The notes under the pieces were generated by a model. That model made no database searches. It was given only the letters and a program-made list of their open reading frames with translations, and was not told the origin of the DNA. From Magnetospirillum sp. ME-1 (GTDB taxonomy: Bacteria; Pseudomonadota; Alphaproteobacteria; Rhodospirillales; Magnetospirillaceae): a stretch of 64,000 nt of DNA. Position 1 is the stretch's first letter, and each line of letters opens with the position of its first letter. Location: contig NZ_CP015848.1 in the NCBI RefSeq assembly GCF_002105535.1, positions 4,413,692 to 4,477,691 of the forward strand, in the 5' to 3' direction. Positions 25,475-36,507 of this stretch are shown piece after piece. Position numbers and translations under genes: made by a program.

Positions 25475-27748
25475 TCACAAGACCACGCCGTGATCCAGCG
25501 CGAAGGTCTTCAGCTTGTTGCGCAGGGAATGGTCCGGCGACTTGAGGAGCGTGTTGAGGTAGGCCTCCAGCGCGCGGATATCCAGGCTGCGGATCATGGT
25601 CTTCACCGGGCCGATATTGGGCGCCGACAGCGACAGGTTGCGGATGCCGGCGCCGATCAGGGCCATGGCCTCCAGCGGGCGGCCCGCCATCTCGCCGCAC
25701 ACCGAGAGCGATACGCCGTACTGGCCGCACTTCACCGCCACGTAGCGCATGAAGCGGATCATGGCCGGGGCCAGCGGGTCGTAGCGCTCGGCGATACGCG
25801 GATTGCCGCGATCGACGGCGAACAGGAACTGGGTCAGGTCGTTGGAGCCGATGGAGACGAAATCCACCATGGGCAGAAGCGCGTCCAGCTGCAGGGCCAG
25901 GGCCGGCACCTCCAGCATGGTGCCCACCAGCACCTTGGAAGGCAGCGGGTTGCCCGCCTGACGCTCGTGATCCAGCTCCTTGTCGAGGATGCGACGGGCC
26001 TGAATGAATTCGGAGACCTCGGCGATCATGGGGAACATCACCGACAGCTCGCGCCCCTGGGCGGCGCGCAGCAGGGCGCGCAGCTGCGAGCGCATCACCG
26101 CCGGGCGGTCCAGCGTGATGCGGATGGACCGCCAGCCCAGCGCCGGGTTGTCCTCCTCATAGGGGTTCCAGTAGGGCAGCACCTTGTCGCCGCCCACGTC
26201 GAGCGTACGGAACACCACCGGCCGTCCCTCGGCCTGATCGAGGATCTTCTTGTAAAGCAGGGTCTGGGCCGCCACGTCGGGCAGGCTGGAGCGCGCCATG
26301 AACGGCAGCTCGGTCCGGTACAGGCCGATGCCGTCGGCCCCCGATTCCACCAGATGCTGCAGGTCGAGCAGCAGGCCGGCATTCATGTGGATGCCGATCT
26401 TCACGCCCTGGGGCGTGACCGCCGGCAGGTCGCGCAGGCGGGCATAGACGGCCTGGCGCATCTGACGCTGGCTGATGGCGTCGATATAGGTTTCGCGGAT
26501 GTCGTCGGGCGGGCGGATGAACACCTGGCCGTTGTCGCCATCGCAGATCACCGGGTCCAGGGGCTCGATCTTGTCGAGCACGTCCTTGACCCTGCCCACC
26601 ACCGGAATGTCCAGCGCGCGCGCCACGATGGCCACGTGCGAGGTGGCCGAGCCCTCCTCCAGCACCAGGCCGCGCAGACGCTTGGGGTCGTAGTCGAACA
26701 GCTCCATCGGCCCCAGATTGCGGCCGATCAGGATGGCGCCCTCGGGCAGGTCGGCGGCGCCCGGGCGCTGCTCGCCGTCGCCGCCGGCCAGATGCTGCAG
26801 CAGGCGGTTGGCCAGATCCTCGAAATCGTGCATGCGCTCGCGCAGGTAAGGATCGGTGATCTGGCTCATGCGGGCGCGGGTGTCGTCGTGGACCTTCTGC
26901 ACCGCCGCCTCGGCGGTGAGGCCGGTGCGGATGGCCTCGTTGATGCGGTTCAGCCAGCCCTTGTCCTCGGCGAACATGCGATAGGTCTCGAGCACGTCGC
27001 GGTGCTCGCCGTCACGCATTTCGGGGCGCGAGAACAGCTCCTCCAGCGCCAGCTTGATGCCGGTCAGCGCCTTCTTCAGGCGCTCCAGCTCGGCATCCGG
27101 GTCCTCGGCCACCAGCCGCTGGATGGTGATGCGCGGCCGGTGCAGCACCGCCACGCCGACGCCGACGCCGCCGTTGAGCTTGACGCCCTCCATGCGCAGC
27201 GGCAGCAAAGCGTTGCCGTCCACCGGCACCAGCTCGGCGCGGTTGACCAGCTCGCCCGAGACGACCAGCTCGGCCAGCACCATGGCCACGGTCTCGAGGG
27301 TCTCGATCTCCTCGTCGGTGTAGTGGCGCATGGTGCGGTTCTGCACCACCACCACGCCGACCACGCGCGAACCGCGGATGATGGGCACGCCCATCAGCGA
27401 GTGGAAGATCTCTTCACCGGTTTCCGGGCGGAAGACGAAATTGGGATGGGCCTGGGCGTCGGCGAGCGCCAGCGGCCGCGCATGGGCGGCGATGTCGCCG
27501 ACCAGGCCCTCGCCGACCCGCAGGCGGGTCTGGTGCACCGATTCCTTCTTCAGGCCCTCGGTGGCGAACAGTTCGAGGACCTCGCCGGCGCGCATGACGT
27601 AGCACGAGCACACCTCGGCCACCATATCGGCGGCAATCAGCTTGACCACCTTGTCCAGGCGGTCCTGGGCCGAGCCGCTGCCAGCCATGACGTCGCGCAG
27701 ACGTCCCAGCAGGCGGCGCGAGACGGAGGTCATTCCCGCGCTCTGCAT
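25475..27748 (-). CDS. ptsP: Nitrogen-regulatory PTS enzyme I (EI-Ntr)
   Basis: Phosphoenolpyruvate-protein phosphotransferase that starts the PTS-Ntr relay to NPr and EIIA-Ntr. The 757 residues comprise an N-terminal GAF domain (about 25-165), which in this family senses glutamine, and a full enzyme I. The phospho-His lies in EEGSATSHVAIVARALDIPV, and the PEP-binding barrel contains GIGLYRTELPFM, SIGSNDLTQF and the active-site Cys of SVCGEMAG. It starts one base after the stop of the upstream oxidoreductase gene. The lysC-ptsP-prfA neighbourhood is common in alphaproteobacteria. Confidence 0.97.
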   Translation of the reverse strand: MQSAGMTSVSRRLLGRLRDVMAGSGSAQDRLDKVVKLIAADMVAEVCSCYVMRAGEVLELFATEGLKKESVHQTRLRVGEGLVGDIAAHARPLALADAQAHPNFVFRPETGEEIFHSLMGVPIIRGSRVVGVVVVQNRTMRHYTDEEIETLETVAMVLAELVVSGELVNRAELVPVDGNALLPLRMEGVKLNGGVGVGVAVLHRPRITIQRLVAEDPDAELERLKKALTGIKLALEELFSRPEMRDGEHRDVLETYRMFAEDKGWLNRINEAIRTGLTAEAAVQKVHDDTRARMSQITDPYLRERMHDFEDLANRLLQHLAGGDGEQRPGAADLPEGAILIGRNLGPMELFDYDPKRLRGLVLEEGSATSHVAIVARALDIPVVGRVKDVLDKIEPLDPVICDGDNGQVFIRPPDDIRETYIDAISQRQMRQAVYARLRDLPAVTPQGVKIGIHMNAGLLLDLQHLVESGADGIGLYRTELPFMARSSLPDVAAQTLLYKKILDQAEGRPVVFRTLDVGGDKVLPYWNPYEEDNPALGWRSIRITLDRPAVMRSQLRALLRAAQGRELSVMFPMIAEVSEFIQARRILDKELDHERQAGNPLPSKVLVGTMLEVPALALQLDALLPMVDFVSIGSNDLTQFLFAVDRGNPRIAERYDPLAPAMIRFMRYVAVKCGQYGVSLSVCGEMAGRPLEAMALIGAGIRNLSLSAPNIGPVKTMIRSLDIRALEAYLNTLLKSPDHSLRNKLKTFALDHGVVL

Positions 27749-27749
27749 T

Positions 27750-28784
27750 TTAGGCCTGCACCGGAACGGGGCCGTGGCGATCCGCCAGGGCGGCCAGGGC
27801 CTGGGACAGCAATTCCTGCAAGATATCGGCGGTGGGCTGCTCGCGCGTCACCATGCCGACGCTCTGGCCGGCCATCAGCGAGCCGTTCTCCACGTCGCCG
27901 TCGATGACGGCGCGTTTGAGCGCTCCCGCCCAGAAATGCTCGATCTCGAGCTGGGCGTCCTTCTGCTCGATCTCGCCGGCCTTGAAGCGGGAGATGACGT
28001 CCAGCTGGAACAGGATGAAGCGCCTGGTGGCGTTGTTGGTGAGCGCGCGCACCGGAATCACCGGGAATTGCGGATCCACCTGCACCGAGGGCAGGGCGTC
28101 GCGGGCGGCGGCGCGGATGAAGGCCTGCTTGAAATTGGGGTGCGCGATGCACTCGGTGGCGCAGACGAAGCGGGTGCCCAACTGGCAGCCGGACGCCCCC
28201 ATCTCCAGGTAGGAGACGATGGCCTCGCCCCGGCCGATGCCGCCGGCCACGAAGACCGGCACCTGCTCGACCACGGGAAGGATTTCCTGGGCCAGCACGC
28301 TGGTGGCCACAGGGCCCACATGGCCGCCGGCCTCGGCGCCTTCGATCACCAGGGCATCGACGCCTGAGCGCAGCAGCTTCTTGGCCAGCACCACGGCGGG
28401 CGCGAAGCAGATCACCTTGGCCCCGGTGTCCTTGGCCCGCTTGATGGCCGCCGCCGAGGGCAGGCCGCCGGCCAGCACGATGTGGCCCACCTGCATCTCG
28501 CCGCAGACGTCGATCAGGGACTCCAGCTCGGGATGCAGCGTGATGAGGTTGACGCCGAAGGGCCTGGCGGTCAGCTCCTGGGTGGCGCGGATCTCCTCGC
28601 GCAGCAGGGCGGGCGGCATGGAACCGCAGGCAAGCACGCCAAAGCCGCCGCCATTGGAGATGGCGGCGACCAGCCGGCGCTCGGAAATCCACGACATCGC
28701 TCCACCCATGATGGCGTATTCGGTGCCGAGAAAGTCCCGTCCGCGCCGCCACAGGTGTTCGAGCCGCTGCCTCGCCTTATCCAT
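27750..28784 (-). CDS. Nitronate monooxygenase family FMN enzyme
   Basis: A TIM-barrel FMN protein of 344 residues in the nitronate monooxygenase / FabK-like family. The family's N-terminal [13 protein letters not shown], the central [14 protein letters not shown] (with the catalytic His) and the phosphate-binding [15 protein letters not shown] are all present. These enzymes oxidise propionate-3-nitronate-like toxins; some relatives are enoyl-ACP reductases, so the substrate is open. ATG 28784 has an AGAGGG ribosome site. Its place between lysC and ptsP, 24 nt after lysC and 1 nt before ptsP, implies cotranscription. Confidence 0.82.
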   Translation of the reverse strand: MDKARQRLEHLWRRGRDFLGTEYAIMGGAMSWISERRLVAAISNGGGFGVLACGSMPPALLREEIRATQELTARPFGVNLITLHPELESLIDVCGEMQVGHIVLAGGLPSAAAIKRAKDTGAKVICFAPAVVLAKKLLRSGVDALVIEGAEAGGHVGPVATSVLAQEILPVVEQVPVFVAGGIGRGEAIVSYLEMGASGCQLGTRFVCATECIAHPNFKQAFIRAAARDALPSVQVDPQFPVIPVRALTNNATRRFILFQLDVISRFKAGEIEQKDAQLEIEHFWAGALKRAVIDGDVENGSLMAGQSVGMVTREQPTADILQELLSQALAALADRHGPVPVQA

Positions 28785-28808
28785 CAGGCCCTCTGGCAAG
28801 TGCCCCGC

Positions 28809-30029
<1,221 letters not shown>

Positions 30030-30218
30030 GAGAAAACCCTTGTTGTCGCAGCCCCGGGCTGTTCCTTATCCTCCCTCGCCGATGGCCCGCGAAAAACTCT
30101 CGTTTGCGCGGTTGCCGCCGGAAGGGCGCGTATTCATACTCTGTCGCCCAGCGGGACGCAAGCACGGCCCCCTGACGAAATGTTGACGGGCGATACATCG
30201 AAGGCGGAGTGGAAATTC

Positions 30219-30953
30219 ATGGTTCAACTGGGCACCGCATCGCCCGAGGAAATCGCCCGGTTCACCGCCATGGCCGAGGCCTGGTGGGACCCCGCGGGCA
30301 AGTTCAAGCCGCTGCACCGCTTCAACCCCGTGCGCCTGGCCTTCATGCGCCGCCACTTCGCCGCCCATTTCGGCCGCGACGAAACCCTGATGCGCCCGTT
30401 CGAGGGCTTGACCCTGCTGGACGTGGGTTCGGGCGGCGGCCTGCTGTCCGAGCCCCTGGCCCGCATGGGCTTTGCCGTTACCGGCATCGACGCCGGCGAC
30501 AGGAACGTCGCCATCGCCCGCCTGCATGCGGAACAGACGGGTGTGGAGGTGGAGTACCGGGTGGCGACGCCCGAACAACTGCCCTCCGACGAAATGTTCG
30601 ACGTTGTACTGTCCATGGAAGTGGTCGAGCACGTGCCCGACGTCTCGGCCTTCCTCGGCCACGCGACGGCGCATCTGAAGCCGGGTGGCGTCTTCATGGG
30701 GGCCACCTTGAACCGCACCGCCAAGGCCTGGGCCCTGGCGGTGGTCGGGGCCGAATACGTCCTGGGCTGGCTGCCCAAGGGCACCCATGACTGGCATAAA
30801 TTCGTCCGCCCCTCGGAATTCGCCGCCATGTTGCGCGACCACGGCGTCACCGTGCGCCAGATGGCCGGCATGGCGTTCAATCCGCTGTCCGATTCCTGGC
30901 GCGAGACGGAAAACCTCGACGTCAATTACATGCTGTTCGGGGTGAAGGCCTAA
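30219..30953 (+). CDS. ubiG: Ubiquinone O-methyltransferase UbiG
   Basis: Carries out both O-methylations of ubiquinone synthesis. The 244 residues from ATG 30219 ([15 protein letters not shown]) include [20 protein letters not shown], the UbiG signature, and the SAM site [22 protein letters not shown] ribosome site lies 9 nt upstream. An in-frame ATG at 30180 would add 13 residues. It is divergent from lysC, a conserved alphaproteobacterial arrangement, and overlaps the convergent DUF1178 gene by 4 nt. Confidence 0.93.
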   Translation: MVQLGTASPEEIARFTAMAEAWWDPAGKFKPLHRFNPVRLAFMRRHFAAHFGRDETLMRPFEGLTLLDVGSGGGLLSEPLARMGFAVTGIDAGDRNVAIARLHAEQTGVEVEYRVATPEQLPSDEMFDVVLSMEVVEHVPDVSAFLGHATAHLKPGGVFMGATLNRTAKAWALAVVGAEYVLGWLPKGTHDWHKFVRPSEFAAMLRDHGVTVRQMAGMAFNPLSDSWRETENLDVNYMLFGVKA

Positions 30954-31363
30954 TTCCCCTCGGCCACCCAGGGGATGCGGGCGACGGCGACACCTTCGTC
31001 CTCGAGCTCCTGGGCCTGGTCGGGGGTGGCCTCGCCGTAGATGGGCCGGGCCTCGGCATCGCCGTAATGGATCTTGCGCGCCTCGTCGGGGAACTTGTCG
31101 CCCACGTAGTCGCAGTTGGCCTGCACCTTGTGCTTCAGGTCCACCAGCATCTTGCGCAATTCGCCCGCCGCTGCCTTCGCGTCCAGCGCGTCGCCGCGCG
31201 CCTTGGCCAGGCGGGGCGCCATGGGGGCCTTCTCGATGTGGGAATCGCCGCAGACCGGGCAGGAAATCTCTCCGGCCGCCGCTTGGCCGTCATAGGTGGC
31301 GCCGTCCTTGAACCAGGCTTCGAAATGATGCTTGGCCTTGCAGCGCAATTCGAACAGGATCAT
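30950..31363 (-). CDS. DUF1178 family protein
   Basis: A 137-residue protein with an N-terminal zinc-ribbon-like part ([17 protein letters not shown], then ISCPVCGDS) and a C-terminal helical segment containing [20 protein letters not shown] and [20 protein letters not shown]. The family is common in alpha- and betaproteobacteria, with no known function. Tail-to-tail overlap with ubiG. Confidence 0.85.
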   Translation of the reverse strand: MILFELRCKAKHHFEAWFKDGATYDGQAAAGEISCPVCGDSHIEKAPMAPRLAKARGDALDAKAAAGELRKMLVDLKHKVQANCDYVGDKFPDEARKIHYGDAEARPIYGEATPDQAQELEDEGVAVARIPWVAEGN

Positions 31364-31418
31364 GGCCGCTGATATCCGCTATCCGCGTTCTTGGTAACAG
31401 ATACGGTCCGCAAAAGCC

Positions 31419-31952
31419 ATGGGCACCGATCCATTCCGCGTCGCCCCCTCTGCCTGGATCGCCCGCTTCGCCGCCCTGGTTCCGGCTGGGGGCTGCGTGC
31501 TCGACCTCGCCTGCGGCGGAGGACGGCATTCCCGCCTGTTCCTCGACCGGGGCCACGCGGTCACCGCGCTGGACCGCGACGTGGCCCAGGCGCGCCTCGC
31601 CGAGGGAGCCGAACTGATGGCCGCCGATCTGGAGGACGGCTCGCCCTGGCCGCTGGCGGGAAGGCGCTTCGACGCGGTGGTGGTGACCAATTACCTGTGG
31701 CGGCCGCTGTTTCCCGTCATCCTGGCGTCCTTGAATCCGGGCGGCGTACTGCTCTACGAGACCTTCGCCGCCGGTAACGAGAAATACGGCCACCCGGCCA
31801 ATCCCGACCACCTGCTGCGGCGCGGCGAATTGCTGGAACTGGCCGGCGGCCTGACGGTCGTCGCCTATGAAGACGGCGTCGAGGGCGGCGCCAAGGTGGT
31901 CAGCCGCATCGCCGCCGTCAACGGGCCTGGGCCGGCGGCGCTTCCCGCCTGA
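31419..31952 (+). CDS. Class I SAM-dependent methyltransferase
   Basis: A 177-residue methyltransferase with SAM motif I in VLDLACGGGRHSRLFLDRGH, acidic motif II (ALDRDVAQ) and NPGGVLLYETFAAGN as the post-III strand. It resembles TehB-like small methyltransferases, but no substrate-specifying feature is visible. It lies head to head with DUF1178 and tail to tail, one base apart, with the next gene. Confidence 0.8.
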   Translation: MGTDPFRVAPSAWIARFAALVPAGGCVLDLACGGGRHSRLFLDRGHAVTALDRDVAQARLAEGAELMAADLEDGSPWPLAGRRFDAVVVTNYLWRPLFPVILASLNPGGVLLYETFAAGNEKYGHPANPDHLLRRGELLELAGGLTVVAYEDGVEGGAKVVSRIAAVNGPGPAALPA

Positions 31953-31953
31953 C

Positions 31954-32781
31954 CTAGCGCTTCGGCACCCCGAACGGCCGGTCGTGGTCGAGACAGGGGA
32001 TCTTGCGCCTTGCGTCCTTGACCTTTTCCGGATCGATGTCGGCCATCACCCAGCCGGGCCGTTCCAGGGCGTCGGCCAGCACCTCGCCCCACGGGCTGAC
32101 GATCAGCGCGTGGCCGTAGGTCTGGCGGTCGTTGACGTGCTCGCCGCACTGGGCGGGGGCGAAGACGTAGCAGCCGGTCTCGATGGCCCGGGCCCGCAGC
32201 AGCACATGCCAGTGCGCCTTGCCGGTGGTCCGGGTGAACGCCGCCGGCACCGCCAGGAAGCTTGACCCGGCATGGGCCAAGGCCCGGAACAGATGGGGGA
32301 AGCGCAGGTCGTAGCAGATGGACAGCCCCAGCCGCCCCCAGGGCAGGTCGACGCAGACCGCGTCGTCGCCGGGCTGGAAGGTGGCGGATTCCTTGTAGAC
32401 CTCACCCAGGCCCAGATCCACGTCGAACATATGGATCTTGGAATAGCGGGCCGCGATCTCGCCGTCGGGGCGCAGCACATAGGTGCGGTTGGCGACCATG
32501 CCGCCCTCCAGCAATACGTGCAGGCTGCCCACATGCAGCCAGACGCCGATCTCGCGCGCCAGGTCGCGGAAGAACTTCAGCGCCTGGTGGTCCTCTTCCG
32601 GCTGGGCCTTCAAGACGATGTTGGAGCGCCCCCATTCCATCATGGCCACGTTCTCGGGCATCAGAATCAGGTCGGCGCCGGCCACGCGGGCCTCGACCGC
32701 CAGGGCGGCGGCGGCCTCGCAATTGGCCATCAGGTCGTTGGAGGCGTTGACCTGAAGGCAGGCCGCCTTGAAGCTCCTCAT
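31954..32781 (-). CDS. Carbon-nitrogen hydrolase, Nit1/Nit2-type amidase
   Basis: A 275-residue nitrilase-superfamily enzyme with the Glu-Lys-Cys catalytic triad visible: Glu43 in LILMPENVA, Lys in AARYSKIHMFDVDL, Cys in LGLSICYDLRFP. Sequence style is that of the Nit1/Nit2 branch, which repairs deaminated glutathione or hydrolyses omega-amides. The start overlaps the grxC stop (ATGA), and this coupling to a glutathione-linked protein supports deaminated glutathione as substrate. Confidence 0.88.
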   Translation of the reverse strand: MRSFKAACLQVNASNDLMANCEAAAALAVEARVAGADLILMPENVAMMEWGRSNIVLKAQPEEDHQALKFFRDLAREIGVWLHVGSLHVLLEGGMVANRTYVLRPDGEIAARYSKIHMFDVDLGLGEVYKESATFQPGDDAVCVDLPWGRLGLSICYDLRFPHLFRALAHAGSSFLAVPAAFTRTTGKAHWHVLLRARAIETGCYVFAPAQCGEHVNDRQTYGHALIVSPWGEVLADALERPGWVMADIDPEKVKDARRKIPCLDHDRPFGVPKR

Positions 32782-33041
32782 GCCCCGCCCGCCAGCATGG
32801 GATCGAGCTTGCCGTCCTTGTCCAGCGCATAGAGGTCGTCGCAGCCGCCCACATGCACGCCGTCGATGAAGATCTGCGGCACCGTGCGGCGTCCGCCGGC
32901 CCGGTTGGTCATGTACTGGCGCAGGCCGTCATCGGTCGAGACGTTGATCTCGGTGTAATCGACGCCCTTCTTGGCGAACAGCTTCTTGGCCTTGACGCAA
33001 TAGGGGCAGACGTCGGTGGTGTAGATCTCGATCTCGGCCAT
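32778..33041 (-). CDS. grxC: Glutaredoxin 3
   Basis: An 87-residue dithiol glutaredoxin that reduces disulfides with glutathione. The active site is Cys12-Pro-Tyr-Cys15. The glutathione-binding TVPQIFIDGVHVGGCDDL is intact. It is coupled to the downstream amidase gene by a 4-nt overlap. comF starts a separate unit upstream on the same strand. Confidence 0.97.
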   Translation of the reverse strand: MAEIEIYTTDVCPYCVKAKKLFAKKGVDYTEINVSTDDGLRQYMTNRAGGRRTVPQIFIDGVHVGGCDDLYALDKDGKLDPMLAGGA

Positions 33042-33081
33042 GGGGGGCTCCAGGTTTGGTTACCGCCCTTATATAGCGCAG

Positions 33082-33810
33082 CTAGCTCTCCCGCACCACC
33101 CGCCCCAGGGTCAGAACATCCACCGAAACGGCGCCGGCCTTGAGCAGCACGCGGGCGCATTCGTCCACCGTGGCGCCGCTGGTCATCACGTCGTCCACCA
33201 GCACGATCCGGCGCCCCTCCAGACGGGGCCGCAATCGGTCCGCCACCGTGAAGGCCCCGGCCACGTTGCGGGCCCGCGCATCATGGCCGAGATGGCCCTG
33301 GGGCGGCGTGCGCCGCGTGCGGACCAGCATCCCCGGCTCCACCGCCACCTTGGCCATCCGCCCGATGGCGTTGGCCAGCAGGGCCGCCTGGTTGTAGCGC
33401 CGGACGAACAGGCGCCAGCGGTGCAAGGGCACGGGGACCAGCAGATCGGCCTCGGCCAGCATGGCTCCGCCGGCCCGCGCCATCCAGCGGGCGAAGGCGT
33501 CCACGCCTTCCAGGCGGTCGGCATGCTTGAGACGCAGGATCAGCGCCTTGGACGCGTCGTCATAGCGCAGCACCGCCCGCGCCCGGGCATAGCGCGGCGT
33601 CCGCCGCGCGCATTCGCCGCACACCACGCCGTCGCCCGGGTCCAGTTCGAAGGGCAGGCCGCAGCAGGCGCAGGCGGGCTCGCCCAGGAACACCATGGCC
33701 GACCAGCATTGGGGACACAGGCTGCCCGGCTCGGCCACCTCCGCGCCGCAGGACAGGCAGAGCGGCGGCAGCAGCGCGTCGATCACCAGACGTGCAATCC
33801 TGACCGGCAT
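33082..33810 (-). CDS. comF: ComF family phosphoribosyltransferase-like protein
   Basis: A 242-residue protein with an N-terminal double zinc-ribbon (LCLSCGAE, LCPQC, CACCGLPF, CGECARR) and a C-terminal phosphoribosyltransferase fold with the PRPP loop IVLVDDVMTSGATV. ComF is needed for DNA uptake in competent bacteria; in alphaproteobacteria its role is less clear. ATG 33810 follows a purine-rich GGGGAAGGGGAGAAG. A longer open frame upstream overlaps the divergent methyltransferase gene and is not used. 46 bp separate the divergent starts. Confidence 0.9.
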   Translation of the reverse strand: MPVRIARLVIDALLPPLCLSCGAEVAEPGSLCPQCWSAMVFLGEPACACCGLPFELDPGDGVVCGECARRTPRYARARAVLRYDDASKALILRLKHADRLEGVDAFARWMARAGGAMLAEADLLVPVPLHRWRLFVRRYNQAALLANAIGRMAKVAVEPGMLVRTRRTPPQGHLGHDARARNVAGAFTVADRLRPRLEGRRIVLVDDVMTSGATVDECARVLLKAGAVSVDVLTLGRVVRES

Positions 33811-33856
33811 CTTCTCCCCTTCCCTCCCCTGGTGCGGACATGCCATACAGCCTGAC

Positions 33857-34744
33857 ATGAGAATCTTCGACCGCCAGCTGGTGCGCAAGCGCCGCGACCG
33901 TGCCGCCGGCACTTTCGTCGCCCACGACTTCCTGATCCGCGAGGTGGCCGAGCGGCTGGCCGACCGCCTGGAAGACGTCAAGCGACGCTTTCCCATGGCG
34001 CTGGATCTCGGCTGCCACACCGGCGAGATGGCCGACACCCTGCGGGGGCGTGGCGGCATCGAGACCCTGGTGCAATGCGACCTGTCGCCCGCCATGACGG
34101 CCAAGGCGGCGGCCAACGGCCACCCCACCCTGGCCGCCGACGAGGAATGGCTGCCCTTCGCGCCCGCGAGTTTCGATCTGGTGGTGTCGTGCCTGTCGCT
34201 GCACTGGGTCAACGACCTGCCGGGAACCCTGCTGCAGATCCGCCGTGTCCTGAAGCCCGACGGGCTGTTCGTCGCCGCCCTGCTGGGCGCGGGAACGCTG
34301 GCGGAGTTGCGCCAGTGCCTGGCCGACGCCGAACTGGCCGAGGAAGGGGGCTTAAGCCCCCGTGTCGCCCCCTTCGCCGACGTCAAGGATCTGGGGGCGC
34401 TGTTGCAGCGGGCCGGCTTCGCCCTGCCGGTGGCCGATGCCGATACCGTTGCCGTCAGCTATGCCGATCCCATGCGGCTGATGGCCGATCTGCGCGGCAT
34501 GGGCGAGACCAACGCCGTGGCGGCCCAGCGCAAGGGGCTGACCCGGCGCGCCACCCTGCTGCACGCCGTGGCGCTCTATCAGGAGCGCTTCGCCGGCCCC
34601 GACGGCCGCCTGCCCGCCACCTTCCAGGTGCTGACCATGACCGGCTGGGCGCCGCACCCGTGCCAGCCCGCCCCCGCGCCCCAGGGCTGCGCCGTGCCGG
34701 GCCTGAACGGCTTCAACAGCCGCATGAGCCCCGAGACCGAGTGA
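33857..34744 (+). CDS. SAM-dependent methyltransferase, NDUFAF5/BioC-like
   Basis: A 295-residue class I methyltransferase. The N-terminus MRIFDRQLVRKRRDRAA and SAM motif LDLGCHTGEMADTL resemble the alphaproteobacterial relatives of mitochondrial NDUFAF5, a complex I assembly factor that modifies an arginine of NUOB-type subunits. BioC-like enzymes are the alternative. The late segment LTRRATLLHAVALYQERFA is typical of that branch. The stop overlaps the sfsA start (TGATG), implying coupling. Confidence 0.75.
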   Translation: MRIFDRQLVRKRRDRAAGTFVAHDFLIREVAERLADRLEDVKRRFPMALDLGCHTGEMADTLRGRGGIETLVQCDLSPAMTAKAAANGHPTLAADEEWLPFAPASFDLVVSCLSLHWVNDLPGTLLQIRRVLKPDGLFVAALLGAGTLAELRQCLADAELAEEGGLSPRVAPFADVKDLGALLQRAGFALPVADADTVAVSYADPMRLMADLRGMGETNAVAAQRKGLTRRATLLHAVALYQERFAGPDGRLPATFQVLTMTGWAPHPCQPAPAPQGCAVPGLNGFNSRMSPETE

Positions 34745-35454
34745 TGCGCTTTTCCGCTCCCCTGGTCCGCGCCACCCTGATCAGGCGCTACAAGCGTTTC
34801 CTGGCCGATGTGCGCTTCGACGACGGAACCGAGACCACCGCCCATGTGGCCAATTCCGGCGCCATGCTGGGCACCGCCGAACCCGGCATGGAGGTATGGC
34901 TGTCGCCCGCCTCCAATCCCGAACGCAAGCTCAAATGGAACTGGGAGCTGGTGACGGTGGACGGCCATCTGGTGGGCGTCAACACCGCGCACCCCAACCT
35001 CATCGTGGCCGACAGCGTGGCCGCCGGGCTGATCTCCGAGCTGGCCGGTTACGAGTCCATCCGCCGCGAGGTGAAATACGGCGTCAATTCCCGCATCGAC
35101 CTGTTGCTGGAAGCCCCCGAACGCCCCAAATGCTGGGTGGAGGTCAAGAACGTCCATCTGAAGCGGGGTGATTGGGCCGAATTCCCCGACGCGGTCACCG
35201 TGCGGGGCGCCAAGCATCTGGCCGAACTCACCGACCGGGTCCTTGCCGGCGAGCGCGCCGTGATGGTCTATCTGATACAGCGGGAAGATTGCGCCGGGTT
35301 CCGGCCCGCCGCCGATATCGACCCCACCTATGCGAAAGCCCTGGCCCAGGCGATACGCGACGGCGTCGAAGCGATCTGCTATACCTGCCGCCTGTCGACC
35401 GGCGGTATCGAGCTGGGCGAGCCCCTGGGCATGGATTTGAGCGAACGGATCTGA
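34744..35454 (+). CDS. sfsA: DNA/RNA nuclease SfsA
   Basis: A 236-residue SfsA protein, named from sugar-fermentation stimulation in E. coli and since assigned a nuclease fold. Diagnostic blocks are RYKRFLADVRFDDG, HVANSGAMLG, CWVEVKNVHL (catalytic Glu/Lys) and FPDAVTVRGAKHL. Coupled to the methyltransferase upstream and 7 nt ahead of map. Confidence 0.93.
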   Translation: MRFSAPLVRATLIRRYKRFLADVRFDDGTETTAHVANSGAMLGTAEPGMEVWLSPASNPERKLKWNWELVTVDGHLVGVNTAHPNLIVADSVAAGLISELAGYESIRREVKYGVNSRIDLLLEAPERPKCWVEVKNVHLKRGDWAEFPDAVTVRGAKHLAELTDRVLAGERAVMVYLIQREDCAGFRPAADIDPTYAKALAQAIRDGVEAICYTCRLSTGGIELGEPLGMDLSERI

Positions 35455-35461
35455 AGGACCG

Positions 35462-36265
35462 ATGGAACACGAAGACAGGGAATATTCCCGCATCCGCCGC
35501 CACGGCCCGGCCGATTTCGAAGGCATGCGCAAGGCCGGCCTTCTCGCCGCCCAGACCTTGGACTTCATCGCGCCCCACGTGGTTCCCGGCGTGACCACCG
35601 CCGAGCTGGACCGCCTGTGCGCCGAGTTCATCACGTCGCGCGGCGCAGTCAACGCGCCCATGAACTACCGCGGCTTTCCCAAATCCATCTGCACCTCGGT
35701 CAACCACGTGGTCTGCCACGGCATTCCCGGCGAAAAGCGCCTGGAGGACGGCGACATCGTCAACATCGACGTAACGCCCATCGTCGACGGCTGGCACGGC
35801 GATTCGTCGCGCATGTACTACGTGGGCAAGGTGGGCGTGAAGGCCCGCAAGCTGGTGGAGGTCACCTACGAATCCCTGATGCGCGGCATCGAGGTGGTCA
35901 AGCCCGGCGCCACGCTGGGCGACATCGGCCACGCCATCCAGAGCTACGCCGAAAAGCACCGCTTCTCGGTGGTGCGCGACTTCTGCGGCCACGGCCTGGG
36001 GCGCATCTTCCACGAGCCGCCCAACGTCATGCATTACGGCAATCCCGGCGAGGGCGCGGTGCTGGCCGAAGGCATGTTCTTCACCATCGAGCCCATGATC
36101 AACGCCGGCCGCTTCGAGACCAAGATTCTGGCCGACGGCTGGACGGCGGTCACCAAGGACAAATCCCTGTCCGCCCAGTTCGAGCACTCCATCGGCGTCA
36201 CCGCCACGGGCTGCGAGATCTTCACCCTGTCCCCCGCCGGGCTGCACTGCCCCCCATACCAGTAG
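35462..36265 (+). CDS. map: Methionine aminopeptidase, type I
   Basis: Removes the N-terminal methionine from nascent proteins. The 267 residues carry the five metal ligands of the family: two Asp in VNIDVTPIVDGWHGDSSRM, His in FCGHGLGRIF, Glu in FFTIEPMI, and Glu in FEHSIGV. The third gene of a tight plus-strand unit with the methyltransferase and sfsA. A hairpin with a T-rich tail follows. Confidence 0.97.
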   Translation: MEHEDREYSRIRRHGPADFEGMRKAGLLAAQTLDFIAPHVVPGVTTAELDRLCAEFITSRGAVNAPMNYRGFPKSICTSVNHVVCHGIPGEKRLEDGDIVNIDVTPIVDGWHGDSSRMYYVGKVGVKARKLVEVTYESLMRGIEVVKPGATLGDIGHAIQSYAEKHRFSVVRDFCGHGLGRIFHEPPNVMHYGNPGEGAVLAEGMFFTIEPMINAGRFETKILADGWTAVTKDKSLSAQFEHSIGVTATGCEIFTLSPAGLHCPPYQ

Positions 36266-36336
36266 GTTTGGGGCAGGAGCCGCCTTTACCCGCCTCGCCT
36301 TTCCGGCGAGATGGCGGCGGCATGCGGCATTGCGCC

Positions 36337-36371
36337 GTCCCTCTCGGGGAGGGACCTTATGCTTTTTCTCC
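36337..36371 (+). terminator. Possible terminator after map
   Basis: GTCCCTC-TCGGG-GAGGGAC hairpin (36337-36355) followed after 8 nt by CTTTTTCTCC. The gap to the T-run makes it a weak intrinsic terminator. The rest of the 240 bp to the next gene holds no recognisable element. Confidence 0.4.
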
Positions 36372-36507
36372 GTCGCTATGTGAGGTCCTTCACATTAGCC
36401 TATGCCGAATGGGGGTATTGTGGCGGTGATGCGATCAGGTCCGCATCATTTTTGGTGATGGGCAATTCATCGCGTGTTAACGTTTCCTTACGGGGATTTG
36501 AGGCGCG

